DNA of 64,000 bases from Amblyornis subalaris (lineage: Eukaryota; Chordata; Aves; Passeriformes; Ptilonorhynchidae), in the NCBI GenBank assembly GCA_018881555.1, contig JACAXG010000064.1, positions 4,229,236-4,293,235 of the forward strand. Reading direction: 5' to 3'. Positions 34,701 to 44,050 of the stretch are shown here, piece by piece (the first letter of the stretch is position 1; each line of letters opens with the position of its first letter). Both the position numbers and the translations under genes were made by a program. The notes beneath the pieces were generated by a model. The model was not told the DNA's origin. It saw only the letters and a list, made by a program, of their open reading frames with translations, and did no database searches.

Positions 34701-37559
34701 AGCTTTCCTGTAGGCCCCTTTCAAGTATTTTCCTGAGGAGGTGAAGGGGGGAAGCCCTGGGAGAGCTCCCTGAGGCTCAGCAGTCCCTGCCATGGATATT
34801 TTGAGGAATTAATTGGACAAACATCGCTCAGCATCTGTCCCACTCCGCCGCGGGGCTGCACAACATCGCGAGGTTCTTCCCATTCCTGTTTGTCTCAGGA
34901 AAATAAAAGGTTTCTACAAGAAAATCGAGGGGAAAAAATAACATTTTCTCTCAGAGGAATGGCTTTCGAGCGGCCACAGCCGAGCANGGGCAAGAAAACA
35001 AAATATGATCTCAGAGCAACAGATTAAAGTGGGTTAATGGGGGATCCTGAATGTCACAGCAGATCAGCCAAACCTCTGCTTTGGAGTGGAAGCCAAGACC
35101 ACAAGCCCCCGAGCAGGAATTTCCTGGACTGCCTCATCCGTCCTCCAAGGATCCTCGCTCTGGCAACAAACCCAGGATACCTGAGCACGCCAACGCAGCC
35201 ACCGCAACAGCACTGGGATTACAGGGCCACCAGCTGAGTCAAAACCCCCGGGAGAGATCCCTCAGTGGACCTCTGGATTTAGGAGCAAGGGGAGGAGGAC
35301 GGGACCAGCCACTGAGTCATTCCGAGCCCTTCCACGGGTTGGCCAAAACTCCGTGTGGGACGTCGGAGTGAAGCCCGGTCCCGCTCCCAAGTCNCAGGTG
35401 ACCCGTCCCAAACCCTCCACCCCACAACCGCCCCGAGGAGGCAAACTGAGTCATCCCAGGAATCTTCAGCAATCAGGAATGAAGTGGATTGCAGGCTTCC
35501 TGTGGGCGCCACGGCCGGACAGACGTCCCCGCCTGGATTTGCGCGCTGTGCCGAAGGCACGAGTGGTGCAACGCCGCTCNTTAAAGGTTCCAGGAACAAA
35601 CACGGCAGAAATCTTTGGGACGTGACACTAAAGTGCCTTTAGGCATGAAATTCNCAGCCACGTGACTCAATCCACGCTCCTGCCACAGCGTCTCCTACCT
35701 GTCCCCGTGTTTTTCTCCGTCACGCCCGCCTGTCACCCCTCGTCTCCGCAGAAAAAATTCCTTCCAGGCGAGGCAGAGTTTAAGAAAGGGAATATTCAGG
35801 CACTTTCTGCCCCCCCCCCCCAAAAAAAAACACCCCCACTGCAGAGTTCCGAGAGCACGAGAAGCCCGAGCGGTTCAGACAAAAGGCACGAGAGGGGTGG
35901 CAGAATTCATCTCGTGCAGCTGCAGACGGAGCAAAGAGTTGGAGCTCAAGGTTACCAGGAAACAAAAAAAGAAAAAACAAACAAACAAAAAAAAAACCTC
36001 CCAAGACCGAACAATGCAAAAAGGAAGCCTCGTTTTCACCAATGGAAGAATTTATGTGTTTATTGGTTTGCTGCTCGGCTTCTCGGAGGAACAAAGAGCT
36101 CCCAAAACGGAGCAGAGCATTTGGGGGAATTCCTTCGGATAAGAGGTTGGATCGTTCTTGCAAACAGCAATGCGGGAGAGGGGTAGAAATGCCTTTAAAA
36201 GCCCCCTCTGGGGCTCCGAGGCAAATGCTGTTGCTTTTCCATTCGATCCCGATGCTGCTTATCCATTCTCTTGGGCGAAATCCTTATCAAGATCCACAGG
36301 CGAGATCTTTCGAGCAAGGGGTAAAGCTCTCCTGTGAAATACCCCCCTGGATATGCCGGAAATGTTTGGGGATAGAACCACCTGCAGCAAACCCTTTAGC
36401 CCAGATAAAAACTTACTTTTAAAGCTGAAAGGGTTTTTTTTTTTTTGAGGGGGAGGTGGGGGGAAATGAAACCTTTTGCTGCCTTGGCCTGGCCAGCCCG
36501 TCCTCCCAGCTGGAACTGAGCACTTGCCAGCTGGGCTCTGCCCGAGACTCAACGCTTCAATCGCGGGTTGCTTCCCGGATCCCACAGCGAGGGGGGAATG
36601 GGAAGGGCAGCAAACAAGCAGTTTCTTCCCCCTCGGTGTCCTCAAAATACAAGAAGAGACCGTGTTTGCCGAGCAGGGGCTGGGAGGGCTCAGAGAACTC
36701 TGCTGTTTGCTCTTTGTTTGGCNAAGCATCGGCATATGGGGACAATATGGGGGTTTGCACGGCCCCGTGGAGTTTGGATAGCCGCGAATGGAGCCGAGGG
36801 GAAGGAGGGGATGGCAGGGCCTGCGACTCGGGCAACTTGGNGGTTTAACACAGCAACAGGAATCGCGTCCTCCCCACGTTCGGCGGCAGCCNCAGGATGC
36901 GCCCCACAGGGCACCGTCCCTTGGGATCGTCGCCCCACGGGCGGCCCCGAAGGATGCTCGGAGGGGGCAGCAGGAGCCGGAATCGCGAGCGGCTCTGCCC
37001 TGACTTTGCTCCATCAGCCATTGCCGGGGCTGGGCTGCCTCTCCCNTCCACCTTCCTTCCCTTCGGCTGCATCTCAGCCCATCCCAGCGCCGTTATCCCG
37101 GCTCCCCGCGCCGAAAAGGGGGAGCGGAGCCGGCCCCGGTCTTTGTTCCGGCTGCAACTGGGAAGAGCTCCAGGATATCCACCCGCACAGCCGGAGATGC
37201 TCACCTATTCACACAGGCGGGCAAGCCGCGAAGTTCCTGCTTCCAGAGGGACGCTGCTGCGAGGCAGGGCTTGGAAAGACACCCCCGCACCGCGCTCCGA
37301 GCCGTAACGCGGCTCAGCGCTGCGCCCCCAACCCCTTCCCAACCCTTATACCCCCTCCAAACCTCCAACTTCCAGAGCCCACCCTGCCAGACGCATCGCT
37401 CCGCCACCCCCCCGATCCGCTCTCCAACGCAGCGCTGGCGACGGACCGGAGGACCCGAGCGGGGGAGGCGATGCCGGCGGGGCCATCCCCCTCCCATCCT
37501 TCCTTACCTCTCTCCACGCACAGCACCGCGGCCAGCACGGCGAGCAGGAGCGCCTTCAT
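31737..37559 (-). CDS. LY6E: lymphocyte antigen 6E (LY6E, SCA-2/TSA-1)
   Basis: Exons 37508-37559, 33033-33152 and 31737-31945 on the minus strand join in phase 1 to 126 codons plus a stop. The signal peptide is MKALLLAVLAAVLCVER. The LU domain has all ten cysteines: LVCFSC, NWAC, VQC, NHC, KGC, PIC, YCCDSFLCN. The residues after LCN (ISGSGSVRAS) and the hydrophobic tail to FLYVLRARE fit a GPI anchor. The segment GKSGQSISKGCSPICPSAG and the whole layout match vertebrate LY6E, including chicken. LY6E is an interferon-inducible GPI-anchored surface protein of lymphoid and epithelial cells that alters the entry of several enveloped viruses, in either direction; in chicken it has been linked to Marek's disease resistance. 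Exon 1 lies in a CpG island. The 4.4-kb intron 1 is free of young CR1. No defects are seen. Confidence 0.96.
32079..32135. repeat. 19-bp tandem repeat, three copies
   Basis: GAGGATGAAGTGCTCCGGA repeated three times with an N in two copies, inside LY6E intron 2. Confidence 0.85.
33497..33540 (+). repeat. CR1 tail remnant
   Basis: GGTTGGAACGGGAGGATCTT followed by CCCTGATTCTGTGACAC looks like the last ~45 bp of a CR1 in LY6E intron 1. Confidence 0.5.
33792..34060 (-). repeat. older CR1 fragment in LY6E intron 1
   Basis: AGAATCATGGAATTGTTTAG, AAACACTTCCATGGATGGTG, TTTCAGTGAAGAAATTTTTC and GGAGCAACTTGAGGCC mark the older CR1 subfamily. Confidence 0.88.
34446..34745 (-). repeat. CR1 fragment in LY6E intron 1
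   Basis: It begins at AATCATGGAGTTCCAAACTC, with about 20 bp of the usual tail deleted. It continues with canonical body to TTTCCTGTAGGCCCCTTTCA. Confidence 0.88.
34746..36840. other. LY6E intron 1, no repeat or exon recognised
   Basis: It holds a C9/A9 homopolymer junction at 35812-35830 and an A-rich tract at 35958-35997. No alternative first exon was identified. Confidence 0.45.
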
Positions 37560-37780
37560 GGTGCGGGCGATGTGGCCGGAGAGATGCGCAGGGCGGCCGG
37601 AGGAGCGCAGGGCTGGCGGCAGGGCCGGGCGCCGGGGGTGGGGAAAGGGCGGCGGCTCCGCCCAGCGGGCCGGGCCCGCCCCCCGCGCCGCCTCCCCCCT
37701 GCGCCGGCCCGGCCGCGCCTGNTTTCGTTTCCCCGCTCGGGAGAACCGGGGCCCGGGAAAAGGGCAGTGGCAGTTACGTG
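36850..37780. promoter_or_regulatory. CpG island and promoter of LY6E
   Basis: CpG and GC rise sharply, peaking at 37560-37740 (GGGCGGCGGCTCCGCCC, GCCGGCCCGGCCGCGCC). LY6E exon 1 (37508-37559) sits inside. GC-box-like motifs lie immediately upstream of the start codon, and no TATA box is evident. This implies a broad, constitutively open promoter, unlike the TATA promoters of the two Ly6 genes to the right. Confidence 0.85.
37723..37734 (-). promoter_or_regulatory. imperfect ISRE-like element upstream of LY6E
   Basis: The minus strand reads GGGGAAACGAAA, about 165 bp upstream of the LY6E start codon. A classical interferon-stimulated response element has two GAAA cores spaced by two bases; here the spacing is one. 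An adjacent N (37722) leaves the flank unknown. The position fits the known interferon response of LY6E. Confidence 0.3.
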
Positions 37781-38239
37781 TGGGAGTGGCAGAGGCTGGC
37801 CGAGGGGAGCAGAGCCAGGTCTCCCCTAGGAGTGCCCCAAAAAGGCTTTTTCCAGCCCCGTTGCGGGTTCTGTTTCCCTGAGGGAAGAGACGGGAGCAGG
37901 GGGCTGCGTGTATGGCGGACCCCACTCATGCAAGCGCAACGCTTCCAACTCAGCTTGTTCTGTGTTTCTGTGACTCCCACTACCCACAGGACCTGCCGGT
38001 TTCCTGCCTCCCTCCCCTCCTCCGCGCATCTCCGCTCACAGATTCCCTGAGTACACGCGCATCCTCCTCCACACATTCCCAACCACCCTGTACACGCACA
38101 TTCCCTGTATCCAGGGCTCCCTGCGTGGATCTCCTGCAGGCGAGAGACTCCCCCGAACAGATCACCCGTCCCTTCATGCGTGACACCCCCTCCTCGTGTA
38201 GGACCCCTCTGCATGCACAGCCCCCATCCCACATCCAAG

Positions 38240-38950
38240 CACGTACCGAACCAACTCCCCCATCTGTTTACCAGAGCCTAAATTGGATTAGACATACAGG
38301 ATTGGGAAGCTTGACGAGCCCAGCAGCTGGAGTGGCATGGGACAGCCTGGGCTGTTTGGCCGGATGAGTCTTCAGGGTGTAAATAAGTCCCCTGTATGTT
38401 GGAGTGTCCCAAATTCAGTGGGTCCCGTGGAAATAACTAAATCCTCTAGGAAACGAGCCGCAGGAGGGGCGGTGGGGGAGGGACCCTGCGGAGCTGGCTG
38501 TCAGGAAAGCCTGGGAATGGAGGAGCTGGCTGGTGAGCCAGCGGGAGACGAGCGGGCCTGACAAACTCTGGGCCACGGATGGGTTTCGTTCTGCCGAGCC
38601 AGCATTTCTTGGCAAACGCATCCGTCGGAAGAAATTCCGGCTCCTGTCTTACCGGAGGAGTTCAGAGCGCTCTGCTCGGGAAGCAAACCCATGCCTGCAA
38701 AAACCCCTGCTTCCCTTTTCTTTCCTGTGGCTCGGTTTGATTTGTCACTGCCAGGTATCGGAGCAGGAACTGACTTCGGAGCAGTTTCTGTGGTCTCATA
38801 TNTTCCGCCGGAATGAGCTGCTGGGGTTGTTTCATTCTCCAAGTGACAAACCAAATGCTAAAAAAGGGGCAGTTTCGGCTTTGTGGTAACTTGAGAAACT
38901 GTAATTCAACACACTCACAAAACCCCCGTCTCAGAGAGACCAAGAAAGTA
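38240..38950. other. no gene recognised
   Basis: Upstream flank of the LY6E CpG island. No repeat or exon was identified. Confidence 0.45.
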
Positions 38951-38951
38951 C

Positions 38952-39160
38952 ATTTTGGTTGGATATTGGGAAGGAATTCTTCCCTGGGAGGGTGGGGAGG
39001 CACTGGCACGGGTTGCCCAGAGAAGCTGTCCCATTCCTGGAAGTGTCCAAGGCCAGGCTGGATGAGGCTTGGAACAACCTGGGATAGTGGAAGCCCATGG
39101 CAGGAGGGGGCTGGAACTGGATGATCTTTAAGGTCTTTTCCAACCCAAATCTATGATTCT
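38952..39160 (+). repeat. CR1 retrotransposon 3' fragment
   Basis: GATATTGGGAAGGAATTCTT through GAAGTGTCCAAGGCCAGGCT to TCCAACCCAAATCTATGATT, plus orientation with an intact end. Confidence 0.92.
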
Positions 39161-39204
39161 GGTACTCTCCCCTTATTCCAGGGAGTGTACGAGGACCTAC
39201 AGCT

Positions 39205-39248
39205 TCCTGGCTTTCTCCCACACCTTCCTGGCTTTCTCCCACACCTAA
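39205..39248. repeat. 22-bp direct duplication
   Basis: TTCCTGGCTTTCTCCCACAC occurs twice in tandem. Confidence 0.85.
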
Positions 39249-39499
39249 ATTTAACATTATCAGCCCCATTGTTTCCTGGAGAGGCCCTGTCTGCTGATAA
39301 GAAGGAAGAGAGAGAACCTGAGAGTCACAGAGGTCACAACCCACCACGGGATCTGGAGTCATCCCGATACTCCTGGAATGGCTGGGCAGGAACAGCGTTA
39401 ATTACAGGATGCTGCAAAGGGGAGAGGTGAGCAGAGCAAGCAGGGACCAGTTTGCCGTGGTGGAAGGTGCACCAGGTAAGGCAGGAAGTCCTTTTGAGG

Positions 39500-39545
39500 G
39501 CTTGCTTGGACTCAGTGATCCTTGTGGGTCCCTTCCAACTCAGGA
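39500..39545 (+). repeat. CR1 tail, older subfamily
   Basis: GCTTGGACTCAGTGATCCTT then GGGTCCCTTCCAACTCAGGA is the 3' end of the 'actcagtgatcc' CR1 group. It runs directly into the AT microsatellite. Confidence 0.8.
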
Positions 39546-39748
39546 TATTTTATATTTTATATTATTTTATATTTTATATTTTATATTTCATATTTTATAT
39601 TTTATATTTTATATTTCAATTTTATGTTTTGTATTTTATATTTTAATTTTATATTTTTATTTTATATTTTATATTTTATATTTTATATTTTATATTTTAT
39701 ATTTTATATTTTATATTTTATATTTTATTTTATATTTTATATTTTATG
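39546..39748. repeat. (TATTT/TATATTT)n microsatellite
   Basis: About 200 bp of TATTTTATATT-type units with some interruptions (TTTCAA, TATGTTTTG). It appears to have grown from the TATTCTATG-type end of the adjoining CR1. Confidence 0.95.
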
Positions 39749-39887
39749 GTCTAAGCCCATCTCCCACCTCCTTTCCAAGGAATAGCGTGGGACAGACTGC
39801 ACAGCTCAACGCAGCTAATCTATTCCAGACCAACCCACAAAACACCGTCCTGAATGCTCCAGCCTCTTCTTGCAAGTTTGGAGGCTT

Positions 39888-39893
39888 TTATTG
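39888..39893 (-). terminator. minus-strand AATAAA
   Basis: AATAAA on the minus strand, followed in that orientation by unremarkable sequence. It could serve a transcript from the open segment at 40.18-40.40 kb, but no gene is proven. Confidence 0.2.
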
Positions 39894-40019
39894 AACCATT
39901 TTCTTCATATTGTGAATGCAAGGCCAAAAAAAAAAAAATCTCTCCACGAGAAGAGGAACGAAGTAAGAGAGGCAGCAGGGGTAGAGCCCAGCACCAGGAA
40001 TGTGGTGNGAGCTGGGGGA

Positions 40020-40355
40020 AGGTGGAGCCAGGTATAAAAACAGGGTCAAGGGGAAAAGGAGATAAGGAAGTGGCTGGATCAGAGGGCAAACTGGNGCGAG
40101 GGTAAATATTTCACGGTCGCTGGCGTGCTGGGCGCTGCTCAAATCAGGAAGGGACGAGGATGACAGGTCCCTTCAGGGGTCAGGGGAGCAGAAATCGAAA
40201 CCAGGCGAACTCGGCCTGCGAGATTTCGGGGTTGAACAGGCGCTTGAGGAGCTCAGGCTTGAAATTNGGGGTCAATAAAAGCTTGCTCGGCTTCTGGGGA
40301 GCCGCGTGGGGCACGGAGAGGTTCCGTCCCCACCACGCTTCTGGTTTCAGGGTTT
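40020..40355 (+). other. unexplained segment with TATA box and AATAAA
   Basis: On the plus strand a clean TATA box (CAGGTATAAAAACAGGG, about 40031) is followed about 240 bp later by CAATAAAAGCTTGCTC (about 40275). TATA followed by AATAAAAGCTTGC resembles the U3/R layout of an avian endogenous retroviral LTR. The minus strand of the same stretch is open for about 75 codons and includes NFKPELLKRLFNPEISQAEF before a TGA near 40180. Either a solo LTR or a small gene is possible; terminal inverted repeats and target duplications were not found. Confidence 0.3.
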
Positions 40356-40359
40356 GCGT

Positions 40360-41584
40360 GAGGCTTCCTGGGCCTGGCTGTGCNCGTGGGGCACCTCAAC
40401 CCCAGAGGAAGTTGCAAACGAGATGTTCCCCCTGTCAGGGGAGCAGAACTGCTCCAACCACTTCACTCCGGTGACAAAATCCTTTCTTTTCAGTAGTCGC
40501 GTCGTCCTCTGGCCACGGGAAGTGTTCAGATTCCTTCCGGGGAATGCTGGGACTGCTCTGTGGGAGATTCCCGTCCCACCTGCCAAGCCCACGCCACGAT
40601 GAGACGTGGAGAATCGGTTTGGGAGGACATGGAAGAGCAGGAATCCGGGATCCCCGTCCTTGCTGCGAGGTGGGTTTCCTCTCATCCCCAAAAATTCTCT
40701 TTGTCCAGTCACTTTGCTGCCTCAGGTGTTGGCACAGCCTCTGACACCCCATGGAAGGCTGGAGCTGGGATGCGCCATCCCTGAAATTCCTGCTCGCACC
40801 ATCCAGCTCCACCTGGCTGACTCCATATTCCAGGCCTTCCTCATCATCCCGTCCTCCTCCTGAACTCCCCTCTGCTTGTTCTGGATCAAAATTCCCCGGA
40901 AGACCTTCAGGATCATATTTGGAGCATCCAAGGATCCTCCATGCATAGGTTTTCCGTGGACAAACCAAGCTGGAGGTTATTCTTTGCTACCTATGCTGCA
41001 AACAGTTCACTGTCCTCCNCCACCTGCGCTGCATCCCATGGGAAAACACCTGGGATCGCTCTCAGGCAGCTGCTCAGATCCCTGAAAATTTGGGTGCCAA
41101 GCCAGGGACATCTCTGGGCCACCCCATTTCCCATCTTTTTTACAGATAAAGGAACAAAACCTCCACNTGCCCCTTCAAGCCCCAGCCTGGAGTCGGGATG
41201 TGAACTTTCCCTCCTGGCTGAGATCCACGTTTCTATTTCCCTTCTCTCCCNGAGCCGAAGGTGAAAGTGGTTTGCTGGCTGGGGATGCTCAGCCGGTGCT
41301 GGAATTCTCACACTTCCTCCTTCCAAAGGCTGCATGAGTCACCCTCAGCTGGGCTTGGTTTAGGCTTTCCATGGGAAAACGACTGCCAGGCTTTAAGGCA
41401 AAATCCTTAATTTTCCTGAGCAGCCTCACCAAGGACCTCCTCAGACTGGGCCCACAGCTCCAGGAACCCCCTTGAAGCTCCAGCCTAACTCCGAATCCCT
41501 GGAAGTGTCCCTGTCTCCAGCCATGTCCTGGGTGGACTTTGGGGTTTGTCTCCATCTCCGTTTTCTGGTCTCAGGTTGTGATCT
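40360..41584. other. no gene recognised
   Basis: No exon, CR1 tail or tandem array was recognised. Confidence 0.45.
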
Positions 41585-41640
41585 TTAGGGTTGGACTGGT
41601 TGATCCTTGTTGTCCCTTCCAGTCCAGGATATTCCCCCTT
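41585..41640 (+). repeat. CR1 tail remnant
   Basis: TAGGGTTGGACTGGTTGATC then GTCCCTTCCAGTCCAGGATATTC resembles the 3' end of the older CR1 subfamily. Confidence 0.6.
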
Positions 41641-42774
41641 CTCCTGCTGGATNATCCTTAACTGCGGAGTGTGTATCCCTGTCTCCAGGCCTAATTCCAT
41701 CTCCTGGGTGAATTTTGGGCTCGTGTTGTAGCCTTTTTTTTTTCCAGTCCTGGCCTCTTTTGTGGCGATTTCTGGTGGAAATGTTGAACTTGGTGTAAAA
41801 AACGCNGGAATGGGAATGTTCCAGGGTGGGGAAGAACCGGAAGAAGCGGCAGAGCGAGGGTTAAAAGGAAAGGCATTTGTTGAGTGCCGTGGAGCCCCGT
41901 GCCTGCCTTCGTTCAGGAGAAGAGGGAGAACAAACTGACCTTGGATAAGAGGAGATTAAGGACAGGGTGGGAGCCATAAAACACCGAGATAAAGATAGGA
42001 AAAGGGCTGGAATACTCAGGAATTTCATCTAAAAGGGGAAAAATAAAGAGGAAAGCCCTAAAAGCNGTAAAAAGCGAGTCCAAATTTGGAGGGTTTATGC
42101 TCTTTCACCTTTTACCATGAGAACTGTGGAATTCTCATCTTGCCACCAAAGGGACACGGGCGGGATCATCCGGACACACCCACGGCGGTGCTTGTGATCC
42201 AAGGAAATCCATGAGGGAAAGCGTGGGNGGGCAAACCCCCCCTTTCCCCGAGGTTGTTTTGCGTTATCAAATCGCTTCCTTCTCCCCGAAAGGTCTCGCG
42301 GGGAGTTTTTATTCCTCCGATTTCCCGCGACCGCGGGAGGGAGTTCCCGGTTTCCTGAAGCAGTGTCTGCTCCTTATCCAGTTGCTGATTAACATCTCGT
42401 TCCGGGGCCCGGAGCNGTAGGCAGGTCCCAGGTGAGCTGTTGGGAGCTCTGGGATCAGAGCCNGGGCCTGTTCCCGCCTCTCCCGGACCAAGGAAAAATT
42501 GCACCCCCGGCACCCCCACGCACGGTGACGATGCTTCATGTGGGATTTAAGGATTTGCCCGAGTAAGGAATTGGCTGGAAGAGGGGGAATCCATCTGTCA
42601 TTCCCATGCAGAGCTCTCTCCGCTCTCTGCTTCGGCGCTGCTTTAGTGGTGACTGAAATCCTGGGAATGCTGGAGCCGNACAAACATCCTTTGGAGTGAA
42701 AGTTCCTACATGGAAGTTCTTTCNGTGTCACTGGAAGAGCTTTGGGTCACTTTTTGCTGTTTTACCTTTGTCTG
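41641..42774. other. no gene recognised
   Basis: CpG is slightly raised at 42160-42420 without a linked exon. Nothing else was seen. Confidence 0.4.
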
Positions 42775-42880
42775 GGAGTGACCTGATCTCCTGGAAGGTG
42801 TCCATGCTCCCAGGCACAGTGGTTGGAATGATATGGACCTTTTAGGGCCTTTCCAGCCCCAAACATTCCATGATTCTGTG
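42775..42880 (+). repeat. CR1 tail fragment
   Basis: TGGTTGGAATGATATGGACC, GGGCCTTTCCAGCCCCAAAC and ATTCCATGATTCTGTGAGG. Confidence 0.7.
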
Positions 42881-43964
42881 AGGAAGCAAAGCCAACCCTG
42901 AACACCCCAATTCTGCCCTGGGGAAGGGAACCAACTCCACATGGGAATGGCAGAAAGGCGACAGAGACAACCAGGAATGGGAATGACCAGGAATGAGTTC
43001 ATTCTCCAGCCTTGGAGACTCCAAGGAGATGCTGAGGCCGGAGTTTTTCCAAGCTTTGATGAATCCTGGTTATGGTGCTAAAGCTGCTGGTTCTGGAGGC
43101 AGTTTTCCAGCTCTTCACCATACTTAGATTCCAGGAATCCTTTCTGATCCTGTTTCAAATCCTCTTTGCTGCTGTTTGAACCACAACAACAAAAAAAATG
43201 GGAAGAACAGAGCAGCCCGAGCCTTCCAGTCGGACNAGAGCCTGGAAAGATCTCCTCCCGTCACACACCGGTTTGCACTTCCCAGTGCAATGTGCAAGAC
43301 TTTTCCATGGATTGCAGAGTTCCAGCAAGGCTTCGTTTCCCGTTTTTTCCCGAAGTTTGACACGCGTTAAACTCGCGATCCAGCACAACTTCTTTTCCAT
43401 ATTGCTGCAAGGGAGATTCCCTCATCCCATTATTTGTGCAGGATCCGCATGAACTGGAGAGCTTTGTGCTTGTCCTTCCTAAATTACACCTTCTTTTCTC
43501 TTTTACTGCTTCANTTTAGCAGAGTCACCCAGAATTCCCCCGTTTGCAGCTTCTCTCCCTTTGTCGCCCGTGAGCTCCATGAATTTATTCCCTAATCCAT
43601 CATCCCAACCCGGCAATTAAAACTTTTGCGTCATCCCAGAGCCGAGAGGAGCCTTTTCATGGATCGTTCCAGCCTGACAGCCAATCGTGGCCGTGCCAAA
43701 AGCTCCGTGGAGGCTGAGCCGTGTGACAGGTCCCACTTTTTANCCTCAGGGATTTTGTCGTGGGAATAACACTTGCCTGTCACAAAATCCTTGCTGCTCA
43801 TCNCTGTCTCCTCGATTGCCCCCCACGCCAATTCTTGGTGATCTGTTTCGGAGCTTTTTTCCCNGATCTGGGTTGGCATTTTTCCAGCTCTGTGTGTGCC
43901 CAAAATCTCTCCTATCCCCTCTATAATGATGGATTATTTCCACATTTNTTCATGGAAAGGGTCT

Positions 43965-44050
43965 GGACATGCCACTCAGTGGGGATCAGTCACAGACTGG
44001 ACTCGATGATCCNGGAGCTNTTTTCCAGCCTCAATGATTCTGTGATTTGT
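43965..44050 (+). repeat. CR1 tail fragment, older subfamily
   Basis: CAGACTGGACTCGATGATCC then TTTCCAGCCTCAATGATTCTGTG. Confidence 0.75.

Noticed and set aside
36568..37881. 437-codon plus-strand open frame across the LY6E CpG island
   Set aside because: GC-rich sequence has few stops; the frame is antisense to LY6E exon 1, contains several N and shows no domain or conserved pattern.
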